Source of the DNA: Streptacidiphilus sp. P02-A3a
Lineage (GTDB): Bacteria > Actinomycetota > Actinomycetes > Streptomycetales > Streptomycetaceae
Length of the DNA: 64,000 nucleotides
Direction: 5' to 3'
Assembly (NCBI RefSeq): GCF_014084105.1
Contig: NZ_CP048289.1
Coordinates: 4,783,922 to 4,847,921, forward strand
Part shown: positions 1 to 6,991 of the stretch, in pieces
Layout: every line of letters starts with the position of its first letter
Position numbering within the stretch: position 1 is the first letter of the stretch
The notes under the pieces: model-generated
The model's database searches: none
The model's input: the letters and a program-made list of their open reading frames with translations, nothing else
What the model was told of the DNA's origin: nothing
Translations under genes and position numbers: made by a program

Positions 1-348
1 GCCCAGGACGTCCACCGGCCCGGCCTGGGTCTTCACGGTCGCGGACACGGCCCGGTAGGGCAGGTAGGCGGTGCTGAGGGGTGAGGCTTCGGCCATCGGG
101 AGGCGGCTGACGATCATCACCCCGCGTTCGCCCTTGTCGGGCACCGGGTAGGCCACCGCGTACCCGGCGCTGGTGAACCGGTCGGCGAGGAACGCGCACC
201 CGTCGCCCGGGGTCGTCTCGGTCAGGACCAGGACCTGCTCGGGGCGCTGGGCGAGCCAGGCGAGCTGCCGCCCGGCCCGCTCCGGGGAGGGGCCGCCGAT
301 GTTGAAGGTCAACAGCGACAGGCTTCGGTCGGGTTGCTCAGTTGGCAC
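1..348 (-). CDS. Endonuclease/exonuclease/phosphatase family protein (partial, C-terminus beyond window)
   Basis: Reading the minus strand from a GTG at 348 gives 116 codons without a stop up to the window edge. The N-terminus holds LTFNIGG and, after about 25 residues, LTETTPG, matching the Asn and catalytic Glu blocks of the DNase I-like (EEP) phosphoesterase fold. A later RGVMIVSRLP block fits the same family. The start overlaps the last 11 bases of the dTMP kinase gene, so the two are probably translated as one operon. The substrate cannot be predicted from this part. The reading frame is secure and the family call is moderate because the Asp/His C-terminal motifs lie outside. Confidence 0.7.
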   Translation of the reverse strand, partial: MPTEQPDRSLSLLTFNIGGPSPERAGRQLAWLAQRPEQVLVLTETTPGDGCAFLADRFTSAGYAVAYPVPDKGERGVMIVSRLPMAEASPLSTAYLPYRAVSATVKTQAGPVDVLG

Positions 349-958
349 GGTTTCCCCTGGTCAGCAGCATGGCGATCTCAGCTGAGATGAGACCGGCGAT
401 CTGCTCGGGGCTACGACTGGTGCAGTCGAGGACCAAGGTACGGAAGCCGACCTCGCTCAAGAAGGTAGCGGCTTCCGCGAACAGGCCGGGCTCTTTCTCG
501 ACACTCTCCGGGGTCTTCTCGAAGCGGCTGTGGGTGCCGCGCGCCGCCAGGCGCTCCCGGATCACGTCCGGGTCGGCGTTGAGGATCACGGACAGGTCCG
601 GGCGGAGGGCGTCCCGGTTCATCGCCCGCACCGTGTCCAGGCTCACGCCGTCCAGCCGTTGCAGGACCAGGGAGGAACCGATGTAGCGGTCGCACAGGAC
701 CACCGCCCCGCGCTCCACGGCCGGGGTGATCTCGGTCTCCAGGTGGTGGTAGCGGTCGGCCGCCACCAGGCAGGCCAGGGCCATGCCCCGGAACGTCTCG
801 GTGCCGTGCCGGGCCAGGTCGCCGAGCCGGGTGTGGGAGGGCTCGGTGGTGGCGTGGACCGGGATGCCGTCGCGGACGAAGCCCTGGCGGACGTGCTCCA
901 GCACGGTGGACTTGCCGACCCCGCCGGGGCCGTCGATGGTCACGAACAGGCCGCTCAC
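338..958 (-). CDS. tmk: dTMP kinase-like P-loop nucleotide kinase
   Basis: This 206-residue protein has the usual length of thymidylate kinase. It has a Walker A loop GPGGVGKST at residues 10-18 and the DRY signature at 90-92, with an ADRYHHLE segment before it. Thymidylate kinases phosphorylate dTMP to dTDP in the cytosol. A second tmk copy in an accessory gene set usually serves nucleotide or nucleoside side pathways, which is inference here. I chose GTG 958, because it overlaps the stop of the preceding radical SAM fragment (GTGA); a longer reading to 1105 would run through that coding frame. The EEP-family gene follows with an 11-base overlap. Confidence 0.82.
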   Translation of the reverse strand: MSGLFVTIDGPGGVGKSTVLEHVRQGFVRDGIPVHATTEPSHTRLGDLARHGTETFRGMALACLVAADRYHHLETEITPAVERGAVVLCDRYIGSSLVLQRLDGVSLDTVRAMNRDALRPDLSVILNADPDVIRERLAARGTHSRFEKTPESVEKEPGLFAEAATFLSEVGFRTLVLDCTSRSPEQIAGLISAEIAMLLTRGNRAN

Positions 959-1140
959 GAGGTGGCCACCACCGGCAGCAGCGCGCGGCGGTTCGGGGCG
1001 ACCGGGCAGACCTCGGCGTCCAAGTCCCCGATCCGGCCCCCGTTGGCGATCACGGCCGCCGGGCAGCCCTTCCCGCAGCCGTCCGCCATGGAGCACGACC
1101 CGCACGTGGGGTTACGGGCTGACCCGCGATTGATCTTGGG
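955..1140 (-). pseudogene. C-terminal (SPASM-like) fragment of a radical SAM protein
   Basis: The frame ending in TGA at 955-957 encodes a Cys-rich tail: NPTCGSCSMADGCGKGCPAA, then a GGRIGDLDAEVCP segment and a short end. This spacing of cysteines is typical of auxiliary Fe-S (SPASM/twitch) C-termini of radical SAM enzymes. No radical SAM core precedes it: the frame meets a TGA near 1166. The core of such a protein lies at 11253-12065 on the same strand and lacks exactly this tail. The fragment still overlaps the dTMP kinase start (GTGA), so it kept its operon position. Confidence 0.6.
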
Positions 1141-1192
1141 GCGTGTTGGCCTGCGGCTTCGGCTGGCTGGTGTTCACTCGCAGATCGGGCCG

Positions 1193-1852
1193 TCACTCGT
1201 ATCGGTACTTCAACGTGTCTGCCTCCGCTTGCTCGATGTCGGCGATCGTTAGCTCCGGCATCCGCAGTTGGGCCAGCGTCACCTCGGCCGAGGTCGGCTG
1301 GGCGTCCGCCGGCAGCCACTGCTCCGGCTTCCAGGCCCCGCTGCGCAGCAGCGACTTGGGGCAGTGCGGGTAGACCTCCTCGATCCCTAGCACCAGCGCA
1401 CTGGCTGGCGGCTTTCCCACGGCGGTCAGCTGCGACAGCAGCTCCGGGCGGGTGGAGACGACAGCCCTGCCGTTCACCCTGAGCGTCGTGGTGCGCCCAG
1501 GGATGAGGAACAACAGCCCGGCCCGTCCGGTGGCGACGATGTTCTGCAGGGTGTCCAGACGCTTGTTGCCGGTCGCGTCCGGTATCGCCACCGTGCGTGC
1601 GTCCAGGACGGCGACGAACCCGGCGGGGCCGCCGCGCGGGGAGACGTCACAGTTGCCCTCGGCATCCGTGCTGGCAACCAGGACCAGCGATGAGCAGCCG
1701 ATCAACCAGCTGGTCTGCTCGGTGAGTTCGGCCATCTGCTTGCGCACGGCCGCGTCGCTGGGGAGTGCGTAGGCCCGGCGCAGCGCCTCCTGGTCGGGCA
1801 CGGCGTCGAGGCGGAGCGAGTCGAAGGCACTGCCGGCAAGGGTTGTCGTCAT
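1193..1852 (-). CDS. Pyridoxamine 5'-phosphate oxidase family FMN-dependent flavoprotein (MSMEG_1061-like)
   Basis: The 219-residue product has the split-barrel flavin-binding layout of PPOX proteins: GCSSLVLVASTDAEGNCDVSPRGG near residues 50-72, an IPDATGNKRLDTLQN strand-helix block, and a LLFLIPGRTTTLRVNGRA strand pair. The GNKRLDTLQN block is characteristic of the MSMEG_1061 subgroup. Family members bind FMN or F420 and reduce or oxidise small substrates; the real substrate is unknown. The start at ATG 1852 gives the usual N-terminus; upstream codons have non-coding character. The gene stands alone, between the radical SAM remnant and an IS-like remnant. Confidence 0.78.
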   Translation of the reverse strand: MTTTLAGSAFDSLRLDAVPDQEALRRAYALPSDAAVRKQMAELTEQTSWLIGCSSLVLVASTDAEGNCDVSPRGGPAGFVAVLDARTVAIPDATGNKRLDTLQNIVATGRAGLLFLIPGRTTTLRVNGRAVVSTRPELLSQLTAVGKPPASALVLGIEEVYPHCPKSLLRSGAWKPEQWLPADAQPTSAEVTLAQLRMPELTIADIEQAEADTLKYRYE

Positions 1853-1926
1853 GCCTCCGACCCTACGTGCGACCGATCTTGGTCGGTGAGTGCGGGGAGG
1901 GACGGCCTCGCGAGTTGTCTGGTGTG

Positions 1927-2040
1927 TGAAGATCAAACAGGTCCGCGCGGCCATGTCCCATCGCGCCTTCTGCGGGCTGTCGCGCCCACATCTGGGCGAG
2001 TTGGTCGCGGAACTCGCCCCGCTGGCTTCGAACGATTCCG
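1927..2040 (+). pseudogene. Possible N-terminal remnant of a transposase
   Basis: From GTG 1927 the frame reads VKIKQVRAAM then HRAFCGLSRPHLGELVAELA, which resembles the helix that opens several DDE transposases of the IS5/IS4 type. The similarity stops near 2035 and the frame then runs through two copies of a 19-bp repeat. No DDE core follows. This is a weak, pattern-based call. Confidence 0.3.
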
Positions 2041-2053
2041 ATGGCCCCAGCGG

Positions 2054-2117
2054 AACGAGTAATTTGGCCCCAAATGGCGATCATCGGGGCGTGACGCGAA
2101 CGAGTAATTTGGCCCCA
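2054..2117. repeat. Pair of 19-bp direct repeats (AACGAGTAATTTGGCCCCA)
   Basis: The sequence AACGAGTAATTTGGCCCCA occurs exactly at 2054-2072 and again at 2099-2117, 45 bases apart. It is conspicuously AT-richer than its surroundings. Multiple short repeats of this kind occur at IS21-type ends, but no istA/istB is visible nearby. Confidence 0.7.
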
Positions 2118-2152
2118 CCTGATCGGTGGCTGCTTGAACTGTGAGTGCTGGA

Positions 2153-2734
2153 TCAGCGGGTCGGCTGATCGGCCGAAGGGTTCGCCCGGAGGTTCTCGAA
2201 GGCGGTGGGGGTCGGACGGCGCGGAAGGAAGTCCTTGATCTGTCGAGCGCAGTCGGCCGGACTGCTGGTGCTCGTGTCGCACTCGATGTCGTAGAGGCCG
2301 TGGGCATGGACCTGGGCGATCTGGCGTGCGGCCAGCCCCGGTGGGCGGTCCCCGCGCTCCTGCTCTCGCTGTTCCAGTTCCGGCAACGGGCAGTGCACTC
2401 CGACCAGCACCACGTCTTCGGGAGCGAACAGGGCGACGCAGTCGAGCAGACGCCAGGGCTCGCTCAGGACGTGGTCCACCACAATGTTGTTGCCGCCAGC
2501 AGCCATGCCGGCGACTGCGCGGTGGAAGCCCATCCAGGTGTGCTTGAGCACGGAAGTCAGCTCGTCTGACGTGAAGTCCTTCCGCGCCCGCATGGCATGA
2601 AAGGCGTCCACCGACATGTGGAAGTAGGTGTCGTCCAGGATCGGGAGGAGTTCCTTGGCGATGCTCGACTTCCCAGAACTCGACGTGCCGTTCAAGAAGA
2701 TGATCAGTCCGCCGGATGTCCGTGACGTGCTCAC
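2153..2734 (-). CDS. Chloramphenicol phosphotransferase-like (CPT) P-loop kinase
   Basis: This 193-residue protein begins with a strand and Walker A loop, LIIFLNGTSSSGKSSIAKEL, followed by a long helix and YFHMSVDAFH. That is the arrangement of CPT, the enzyme that phosphorylates the C-3 hydroxyl of chloramphenicol. The later NIVVDHVL and DVVLVGVHCPL strands and the GDRPPGLAARQIAQVHAHG segment, with its lid Arg and His residues, also fit. Such proteins confer resistance in some streptomycetes, but many homologues have unknown substrates. GTG 2734 is preferred because upstream codons run antisense to another gene tail. Its promoter region faces the XRE gene at 2996. Confidence 0.75.
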   Translation of the reverse strand: MSTSRTSGGLIIFLNGTSSSGKSSIAKELLPILDDTYFHMSVDAFHAMRARKDFTSDELTSVLKHTWMGFHRAVAGMAAGGNNIVVDHVLSEPWRLLDCVALFAPEDVVLVGVHCPLPELEQREQERGDRPPGLAARQIAQVHAHGLYDIECDTSTSSPADCARQIKDFLPRRPTPTAFENLRANPSADQPTR

Positions 2735-2752
2735 TGGGCCCGCAATCTGGTG

Positions 2753-2885
2753 GGACTGCGCTTCTGCCGGAGCTGGTGGGTGCCGGCTCCACCGTGAAGC
2801 GGGAGTACCTGGACCGGGCGCAGCGCGGCAGCGAGAACCCGTGGAACGACCGCGCGAAGGCCAGCGGGCAGGGTAGTACGGCGTG
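2753..2885 (+). pseudogene. Orphan C-terminal coding tail
   Basis: One plus frame reads LVGAGSTVKREYLDRAQRGS, then NPWNDRAKASGQG and a TGA at 2883-2885, directly followed by a strong hairpin. The charged helical tail plus terminator looks like the genuine end of a gene whose body has been removed. The family is not recognised. Confidence 0.3.
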
Positions 2886-2939
2886 ATCACGAATGCCCCG
2901 GCCCCACGGGAGTGAGAGCCAGGGCATTTCGTGGTCACC
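2883..2939 (+). terminator. Hairpin terminator after orphan tail
   Basis: GTGATCACGAATGCCC at 2883-2898 pairs with GGGCATTTCGTGGTCAC at 2922-2938, with one bulge and one mismatch. The stem begins on the stop codon of the orphan tail and lies 57 bases before the XRE gene start. Confidence 0.55.
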
Positions 2940-2995
2940 GTCCACATTTGACGGGTACCTTCCCAGGTAGGGCGAACTACCGAGAGGAGTCAACA

Positions 2996-4201
2996 ATGCC
3001 AGATGAGAAGGACATTGGCATAGCGAAGCGCATCGCCGTGCACCGGCTGGCGGCTGGATACAGCCAGCAGGAGCTAGCCGCAGCTGCGAACGTCAGCTAC
3101 AGCCTGTTAACGAAGGTCGAGACAGCAAACCGGCAGCCCACTCCCGCTTTCATCGCCGCATGCGCCCGCGCTCTCCTGATTGACCCGCAGGCGCTGACCA
3201 GCGCGTCGTACATTGGCCAAATGGATGCTGCTGCACTTCTGGCGCTGGCCGGTCCGCTCCGGTCCGCCCTCGACCTCTACGACCTGCCTCCGGATGAGAC
3301 CATCCAGCCCCGCTCCCTCGCCACCCTGCGGAAGGCCGTCGCCACCGCGAACAAGGTCGGGCAGGCAGCGAACTATGGACGGATAGCTACTCGGCTGCCC
3401 GCCCTCCTGGCCGAGCTCCACACGGCCGCCCACCTGTGGACCGGCCGCGACCAGGTAGAGGTGTGGGGACTGCTCGCCGAGGCGTACCGCCTGGGCCACA
3501 CCTACGCCATCGCCATGCGGATGCCGGATCTCTCCGCTGTCGCTCTCACCCGCATGGACTGGGCCGCTGCGCAGGCCGGCGACCGGGCCCCCGGGCTGCG
3601 GGCCGCACGGGAGTACCTGCGGGTAACCGCCTACCTGCGTGAGAAGGACTACGCGGCCTGTGAGCGACTGAACGCATCCGGGGTCCGGTATCTCGACGGC
3701 ACCGACGAGCGGACACCCGGTGCGTTGGTAGCTCGGGGACAGCTTCACCTCGGCGCTTCAGTCATCGCAGCCAGGCAGCATGACGACAGCGCCACCAAGC
3801 ACCATCTCACCGAAGCCCAGCGGATTGCCGAGCAGGTCGGCGAAGGGCACTGGCAGCAGTTCTGGTTTGGGTTCGGGGCAACGAATGTCCAAGTCCACCG
3901 CACCATGACGGCGGTCGAGGCCGGCGAGCCGGAGAAAGCCGTGAAGGCAGCGAAGAACCTCCACTTCCCCCGCGGCTGGTTGCCGTCCCGGATCGGCCAC
4001 CACCACATCGACATGGCCAGGGCCAAGGCCAGCATGGGCCAGCACCTCGGAGCCCTGGAAGAACTGGAGCGTGCGGCCGAAGTTGCCCCGGAACAGGCCC
4101 GTCGGCACCCACTGGTCCGTGAAACCGTATTCGGCCTGGTCAGCGCCGAGAAGAAGCGTTCCGAGCGACTAGCCCGGTACGCCGCCTGGATCAACGTATA
4201 A
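2996..4201 (+). CDS. XRE-family regulator with C-terminal TPR-like helical domain
   Basis: The 401-residue protein opens with a lambda-repressor-like HTH at about residues 9-62 (GYSQQELAAAANVSYSLLTK VETANRQ). The rest is about 330 residues of helix pairs rich in Ala, Leu and Arg, typical of the TPR-type sensor half of actinomycete XRE regulators. The start at ATG 2996 follows a strong ribosome site, GAGAGGAG, 7 bases upstream. The gene is monocistronic, closed by a hairpin at 4221-4254. It probably binds DNA in the cytosol and senses a peptide or small molecule, as inferred from the architecture. Confidence 0.8.
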   Translation: MPDEKDIGIAKRIAVHRLAAGYSQQELAAAANVSYSLLTKVETANRQPTPAFIAACARALLIDPQALTSASYIGQMDAAALLALAGPLRSALDLYDLPPDETIQPRSLATLRKAVATANKVGQAANYGRIATRLPALLAELHTAAHLWTGRDQVEVWGLLAEAYRLGHTYAIAMRMPDLSAVALTRMDWAAAQAGDRAPGLRAAREYLRVTAYLREKDYAACERLNASGVRYLDGTDERTPGALVARGQLHLGASVIAARQHDDSATKHHLTEAQRIAEQVGEGHWQQFWFGFGATNVQVHRTMTAVEAGEPEKAVKAAKNLHFPRGWLPSRIGHHHIDMARAKASMGQHLGALEELERAAEVAPEQARRHPLVRETVFGLVSAEKKRSERLARYAAWINV

Positions 4202-4220
4202 CGGCCCTGACCAGGCATTT

Positions 4221-4254
4221 AAGCCCCATCTTGGGACCATCCAGGGTGGGGCTT
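4221..4254 (+). terminator. Hairpin terminator of the XRE/TPR gene
   Basis: AAGCCCCA (4221-4228) pairs exactly with TGGGGCTT (4247-4254), loop 18 bases, followed by a pyrimidine- and T-rich run. It lies 20 bases after the stop codon. Confidence 0.7.
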
Positions 4255-4560
4255 CGGCTTTCACATTTTGTGAAACATAGCCCCCTCAAAACGTGCTGAC
4301 ATGGAGTTACGTCACTCGCTGCCCCACTTCGGGCACGGCGAGCGGCGTGCAGTCCGCCCCCGTCTCCGGGCGTGAGTCGTCGAGGTACAGGAATTCACGC
4401 TGAGAAGGATCAAGGTCTGCTGCTCTCACGACTACTCACGCCCGATGCCCCAACGCTGAGTAGGCAATCCGGCTGGAATCAGTGCCTGACGCGCCAGATT
4501 GAGCCACCGAACCCCGGGACGGAAGAAGTCCTCCGTCCCGCGCTGCCCCCTGGAGTTCCC
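4255..4560. other. Intergenic region upstream of the 4561-7940 operon
   Basis: About 300 bases without a convincing gene. The stretch is less GC-rich than its neighbours at 4262-4310, as expected of a promoter region, and ends in GGAG ahead of the GTG at 4561. I cannot place a -35/-10 pair with confidence. Confidence 0.4.
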
Positions 4561-4824
4561 GTGTCATCGTCTCAGCCGCTCCCCCAGCGCAGGACGAGCA
4601 ACCACCCCAAGATCCCGACCGACCTGGCTGTCGTGCAGGTCGAGTTACGCGTCCCCGGCTTCGATCTGTCCGGGGGTTTCGTGTCGGCGGCGCGGGTGGC
4701 GGCGGCAGCCGCGGTGCGCGGTGCGGCCGGGCCCGAGCCGCACCGGCACCTGCTGGAGCCGGAGGTGGACTTCTTCACCTCGGCGGGGCGGTCGTCGGCC
4801 GTCCAGGACGGCGAGCCGTCATGA
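4561..4824 (+). CDS. Small protein of unknown function, first gene of a five-gene operon
   Basis: This 87-residue protein is read from GTG 4561, with GGAG 7 bases upstream. It has a hydrophilic N-terminus, a central hydrophobic strand-like part (LAVVQVELRVPGFDLSGGF), an Ala/Val-rich helix and an acidic tail with EVDFFTS. The GFDLS element recalls the FxLD motif of a lanthipeptide precursor family, but there is no cysteine in the whole protein, so it is not an ordinary precursor. Its stop overlaps the start of the ATPase gene (ATGA), which indicates coupled translation. It may be a partner or substrate of the methyltransferase two genes on, which is speculation. Confidence 0.6.
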   Translation: MSSSQPLPQRRTSNHPKIPTDLAVVQVELRVPGFDLSGGFVSAARVAAAAAVRGAAGPEPHRHLLEPEVDFFTSAGRSSAVQDGEPS

Positions 4825-5369
4825 CGCCGCCCGACTGCGGTCAGGGGATCCGCTGGTCGGTACCGGCCACGGCAGCAGCGGTCGCCTTCACCCGGCGCCG
4901 GGTCGTGGCGCAGCTCCTGTTCTGGGGTTTCGGCCTCACGGAGGAGACGGCGGCCACCCTGGAGCTGCTGGTGACCGAGCTGGTGGCGAACGCGATCCAG
5001 CACGGGGAGGTCACCAGCGGGACCGTGGAGGTCGGTGTGGCGGCCCGGCCGGGGCGGGTGCTTGTGGTGGCGTCCGATTCCTCGCGGGTGGTGCCCCGCG
5101 CGCGGGGCGCCGGCGGCACTGAGGAGTCCGGGCGCGGCATGCAGCTGATCGAGGCCCTGGCCGACGACTGGGGGTGCGAACTGCGGGCCACCGGCAAGGA
5201 CGTGTGGCTGGTCTTGAGCCTGCCCGAGGAAGCCGCCCCCGCGCCGACCGGCCCCAGCGCTGCTGCTGGCGCGCCGGACAACGCTGGGCACCGCGCTGTC
5301 AGTGCCCGACTGCCCCGGCCGGTACCGGTGGCCGCGCCGCTGTCCCACGCGGGACTGCGCGCCTCTTGA
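4821..5369 (+). CDS. GHKL-type ATP-binding protein (anti-sigma regulatory factor-like)
   Basis: The 182-residue protein has the N box VTELVANAIQHG at residues 51-62 and a GRGMQLIEALADDWG G-box region near 105-119, as in RsbW/SpoIIAB-like HATPase_c_2 proteins. About 45 Pro/Ala-rich residues follow the domain and look unstructured. In streptomycetes such single-domain ATPases often sit beside XRE (Scr1-type) regulators, as here, and are thought to act on regulators or sigma factors; no target can be named. The start overlaps the previous stop (ATGA). Confidence 0.78.
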   Translation: MTPPDCGQGIRWSVPATAAAVAFTRRRVVAQLLFWGFGLTEETAATLELLVTELVANAIQHGEVTSGTVEVGVAARPGRVLVVASDSSRVVPRARGAGGTEESGRGMQLIEALADDWGCELRATGKDVWLVLSLPEEAAPAPTGPSAAAGAPDNAGHRAVSARLPRPVPVAAPLSHAGLRAS

Positions 5370-5477
5370 TCTCCTGTGCGGCCGGGCGCCTGCCCGCCCC
5401 GGCCGCACAGGACACCACCCCCTTGGTCGGCGGTCGCTGCCGACCACCACCCATCACAAGACCGAATGAGGGCACCG

Positions 5478-6668
5478 ATGCCGTCGACGACGATCACCGC
5501 AGTACGCTTGCGGGCCGACCTGGTCGAGAAGCTGGGGGCGTCCGGCGTGCTGCCGGGCCGCCTGCTGGACACGTTCTCGCTGCTGCCCCGGCACTGGTTC
5601 ATGCCCCAGGTGATCTGGGCGCCGCTCGGCGGCGAGCCTTACCACCGGTTCGACCGGGCGCGGGACCCCGAGGGATGGATGCGGGCCGCCTACCAGGACT
5701 CCTACGCGGTGGTGCGGTGGGAGCCGGGTACGGGCAGCGAGCCGGACTCTCGGACGCAGGTGACCAGCTCGGTGCCGCGCCCGCACGCGGTGGCTCGGCT
5801 GCTGACGGATCTGGAGCTGGAGTACGGGCACCGGGTGTTGGAGCTGGGCGGCGGTACCGGCTGGACGGCTGCGTTGATCTCGCAGCATCTGCCCGACTCC
5901 CGGGTGACCTCGGTCGAGGTCGATGCCGCGCTGTCCGAGCAGGCGGAAGTGAACACCACCAAGGGCGGCCGAGAATATCTGCGCGTGGCGAACGTGGTCG
6001 GTGACGGTGCCGAGGGCTGGCCGGGCCGGGCGCCGTACGACCGGGTGGTGTCCGGGTACGCGGTGTCCTCGGTGCCTGCGGCGTGGGTGGACCAGACCGC
6101 GCCCGGCGGCATCATCGTGACGCCCTGGTGCACGAGCTGGGGCGCGTGGGGCACGCTGAAGGCGCGGGTGGCCGCCGACCGGTCGGCCGAGGGCCGGTTC
6201 GCCGGCCACGGGTCGTTCCTGCCGGAGCGCCGTGAGCTGCGCCACGATCCGGTGCTGCCCCGCGCGGACGCCGGCGAGCCCTGCGGGAGCGGCCTGGACA
6301 TCTGGAGTGTCCTGCGGGACGACGACGAGCGGTTCGTCATGGGTGCGCGACTGCGGGACGTCGCGTTCCTGCGGGAGCAGCCGGATGCGGGTAGCCCGGT
6401 GGCGCGGGTGTGGCTGCACACGGCGGACTGGGAGTCGTGGGTGCGCTTCGACCTGGACGGTGCGGGTCAGGCGGGCGCGCAGGTGCGGCGGTTCGGTCCT
6501 CGTGGGCTGCTGCGCGAGGTCGAGTCCGTGCACCAGTGGTTCGAGGCGCGGAACCGGCCGGGCCTGGAGCGTTTCGGGTTGACGATCACCCCCGAGGGCA
6601 AGCAGTCGATGTGGTTCGACGACCCGCGTAGCGCGGTGTTCGCGCGGGTCGGGGGTGCCCGGTCGTGA
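5478..6668 (+). CDS. Protein-L-isoaspartate methyltransferase-like SAM enzyme with C-terminal extension
   Basis: This 396-residue protein has an N-terminal helix followed by LLPRHWFMP, a TSSVPRP segment (about 96-102) corresponding to the TSSISQP substrate loop of PIMT, and SAM motif I VLELGGGTGW at 120-129. VTSVEVDAAL is the acidic loop after strand 2. PIMT repairs isoaspartyl residues. Members with a C-terminal extension, as here (about residues 230-396), are frequent in RiPP clusters, where they methylate Asp in a peptide. The start is ATG 5478, with GAGGG upstream. It lies 108 bases after the ATPase and overlaps the next gene by 4 bases. The substrate is unknown. Confidence 0.78.
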   Translation: MPSTTITAVRLRADLVEKLGASGVLPGRLLDTFSLLPRHWFMPQVIWAPLGGEPYHRFDRARDPEGWMRAAYQDSYAVVRWEPGTGSEPDSRTQVTSSVPRPHAVARLLTDLELEYGHRVLELGGGTGWTAALISQHLPDSRVTSVEVDAALSEQAEVNTTKGGREYLRVANVVGDGAEGWPGRAPYDRVVSGYAVSSVPAAWVDQTAPGGIIVTPWCTSWGAWGTLKARVAADRSAEGRFAGHGSFLPERRELRHDPVLPRADAGEPCGSGLDIWSVLRDDDERFVMGARLRDVAFLREQPDAGSPVARVWLHTADWESWVRFDLDGAGQAGAQVRRFGPRGLLREVESVHQWFEARNRPGLERFGLTITPEGKQSMWFDDPRSAVFARVGGARS

Positions 6669-6991
6669 CCGCGTTACGTGAGTGGCGGTACGACCGGGTC
6701 CTGGCGCCGGTGCCCGATTCCGCGCTGGGCCCGGTGCTGACTCCACGGACACGCCGCAGCGATGACCGGCTGGAGGTCATGCTGCTGGTCTTCCTCGGCG
6801 GCCGAGCGCGGCGGTTGCTGCTGGGCGCCCAGGGGCCGTGCTGCCTGGACGGCCGCGCGGCGGCCGACCTACACCGCAGCCTGCTGCTGGCCGCGAACCC
6901 CACCTGCCTGGATGACGGCCTGGCGGCCGTCATCGCCGCGTATCGGGGCGCCGACGGGGCCCCGGGTGGGGTGGGCCGCGGCCATGGGTGA
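6665..6991 (+). CDS. Small conserved-context hypothetical protein
   Basis: The 108-residue product starts at GTG 6665, inside the stop of the methyltransferase gene (GTGA), and its end overlaps the next gene by 8 bases. It contains one hydrophobic stretch, LEVMLLVFLGG, and a CCLDGRAAADLHRSL block, but no motif that I can assign. The tight overlap on both sides argues that it is real and co-translated. Confidence 0.6.
   Translation: MTALREWRYDRVLAPVPDSALGPVLTPRTRRSDDRLEVMLLVFLGGRARRLLLGAQGPCCLDGRAAADLHRSLLLAANPTCLDDGLAAVIAAYRGADGAPGGVGRGHG

Noticed and set aside
2153..4201. Antibiotic resistance or defence island made of CPT-like kinase and XRE regulators
   Set aside because: The genes are divergent with separate terminators. 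There is no toxin, nuclease or other effector that would make a defence system.
4561..4824. FxLD-type lanthipeptide precursor
   Set aside because: GFDLS is only loosely like the FxLD motif, the protein has no Cys, its Ser/Thr are not grouped in a core peptide, and no dehydratase or cyclase gene is near.
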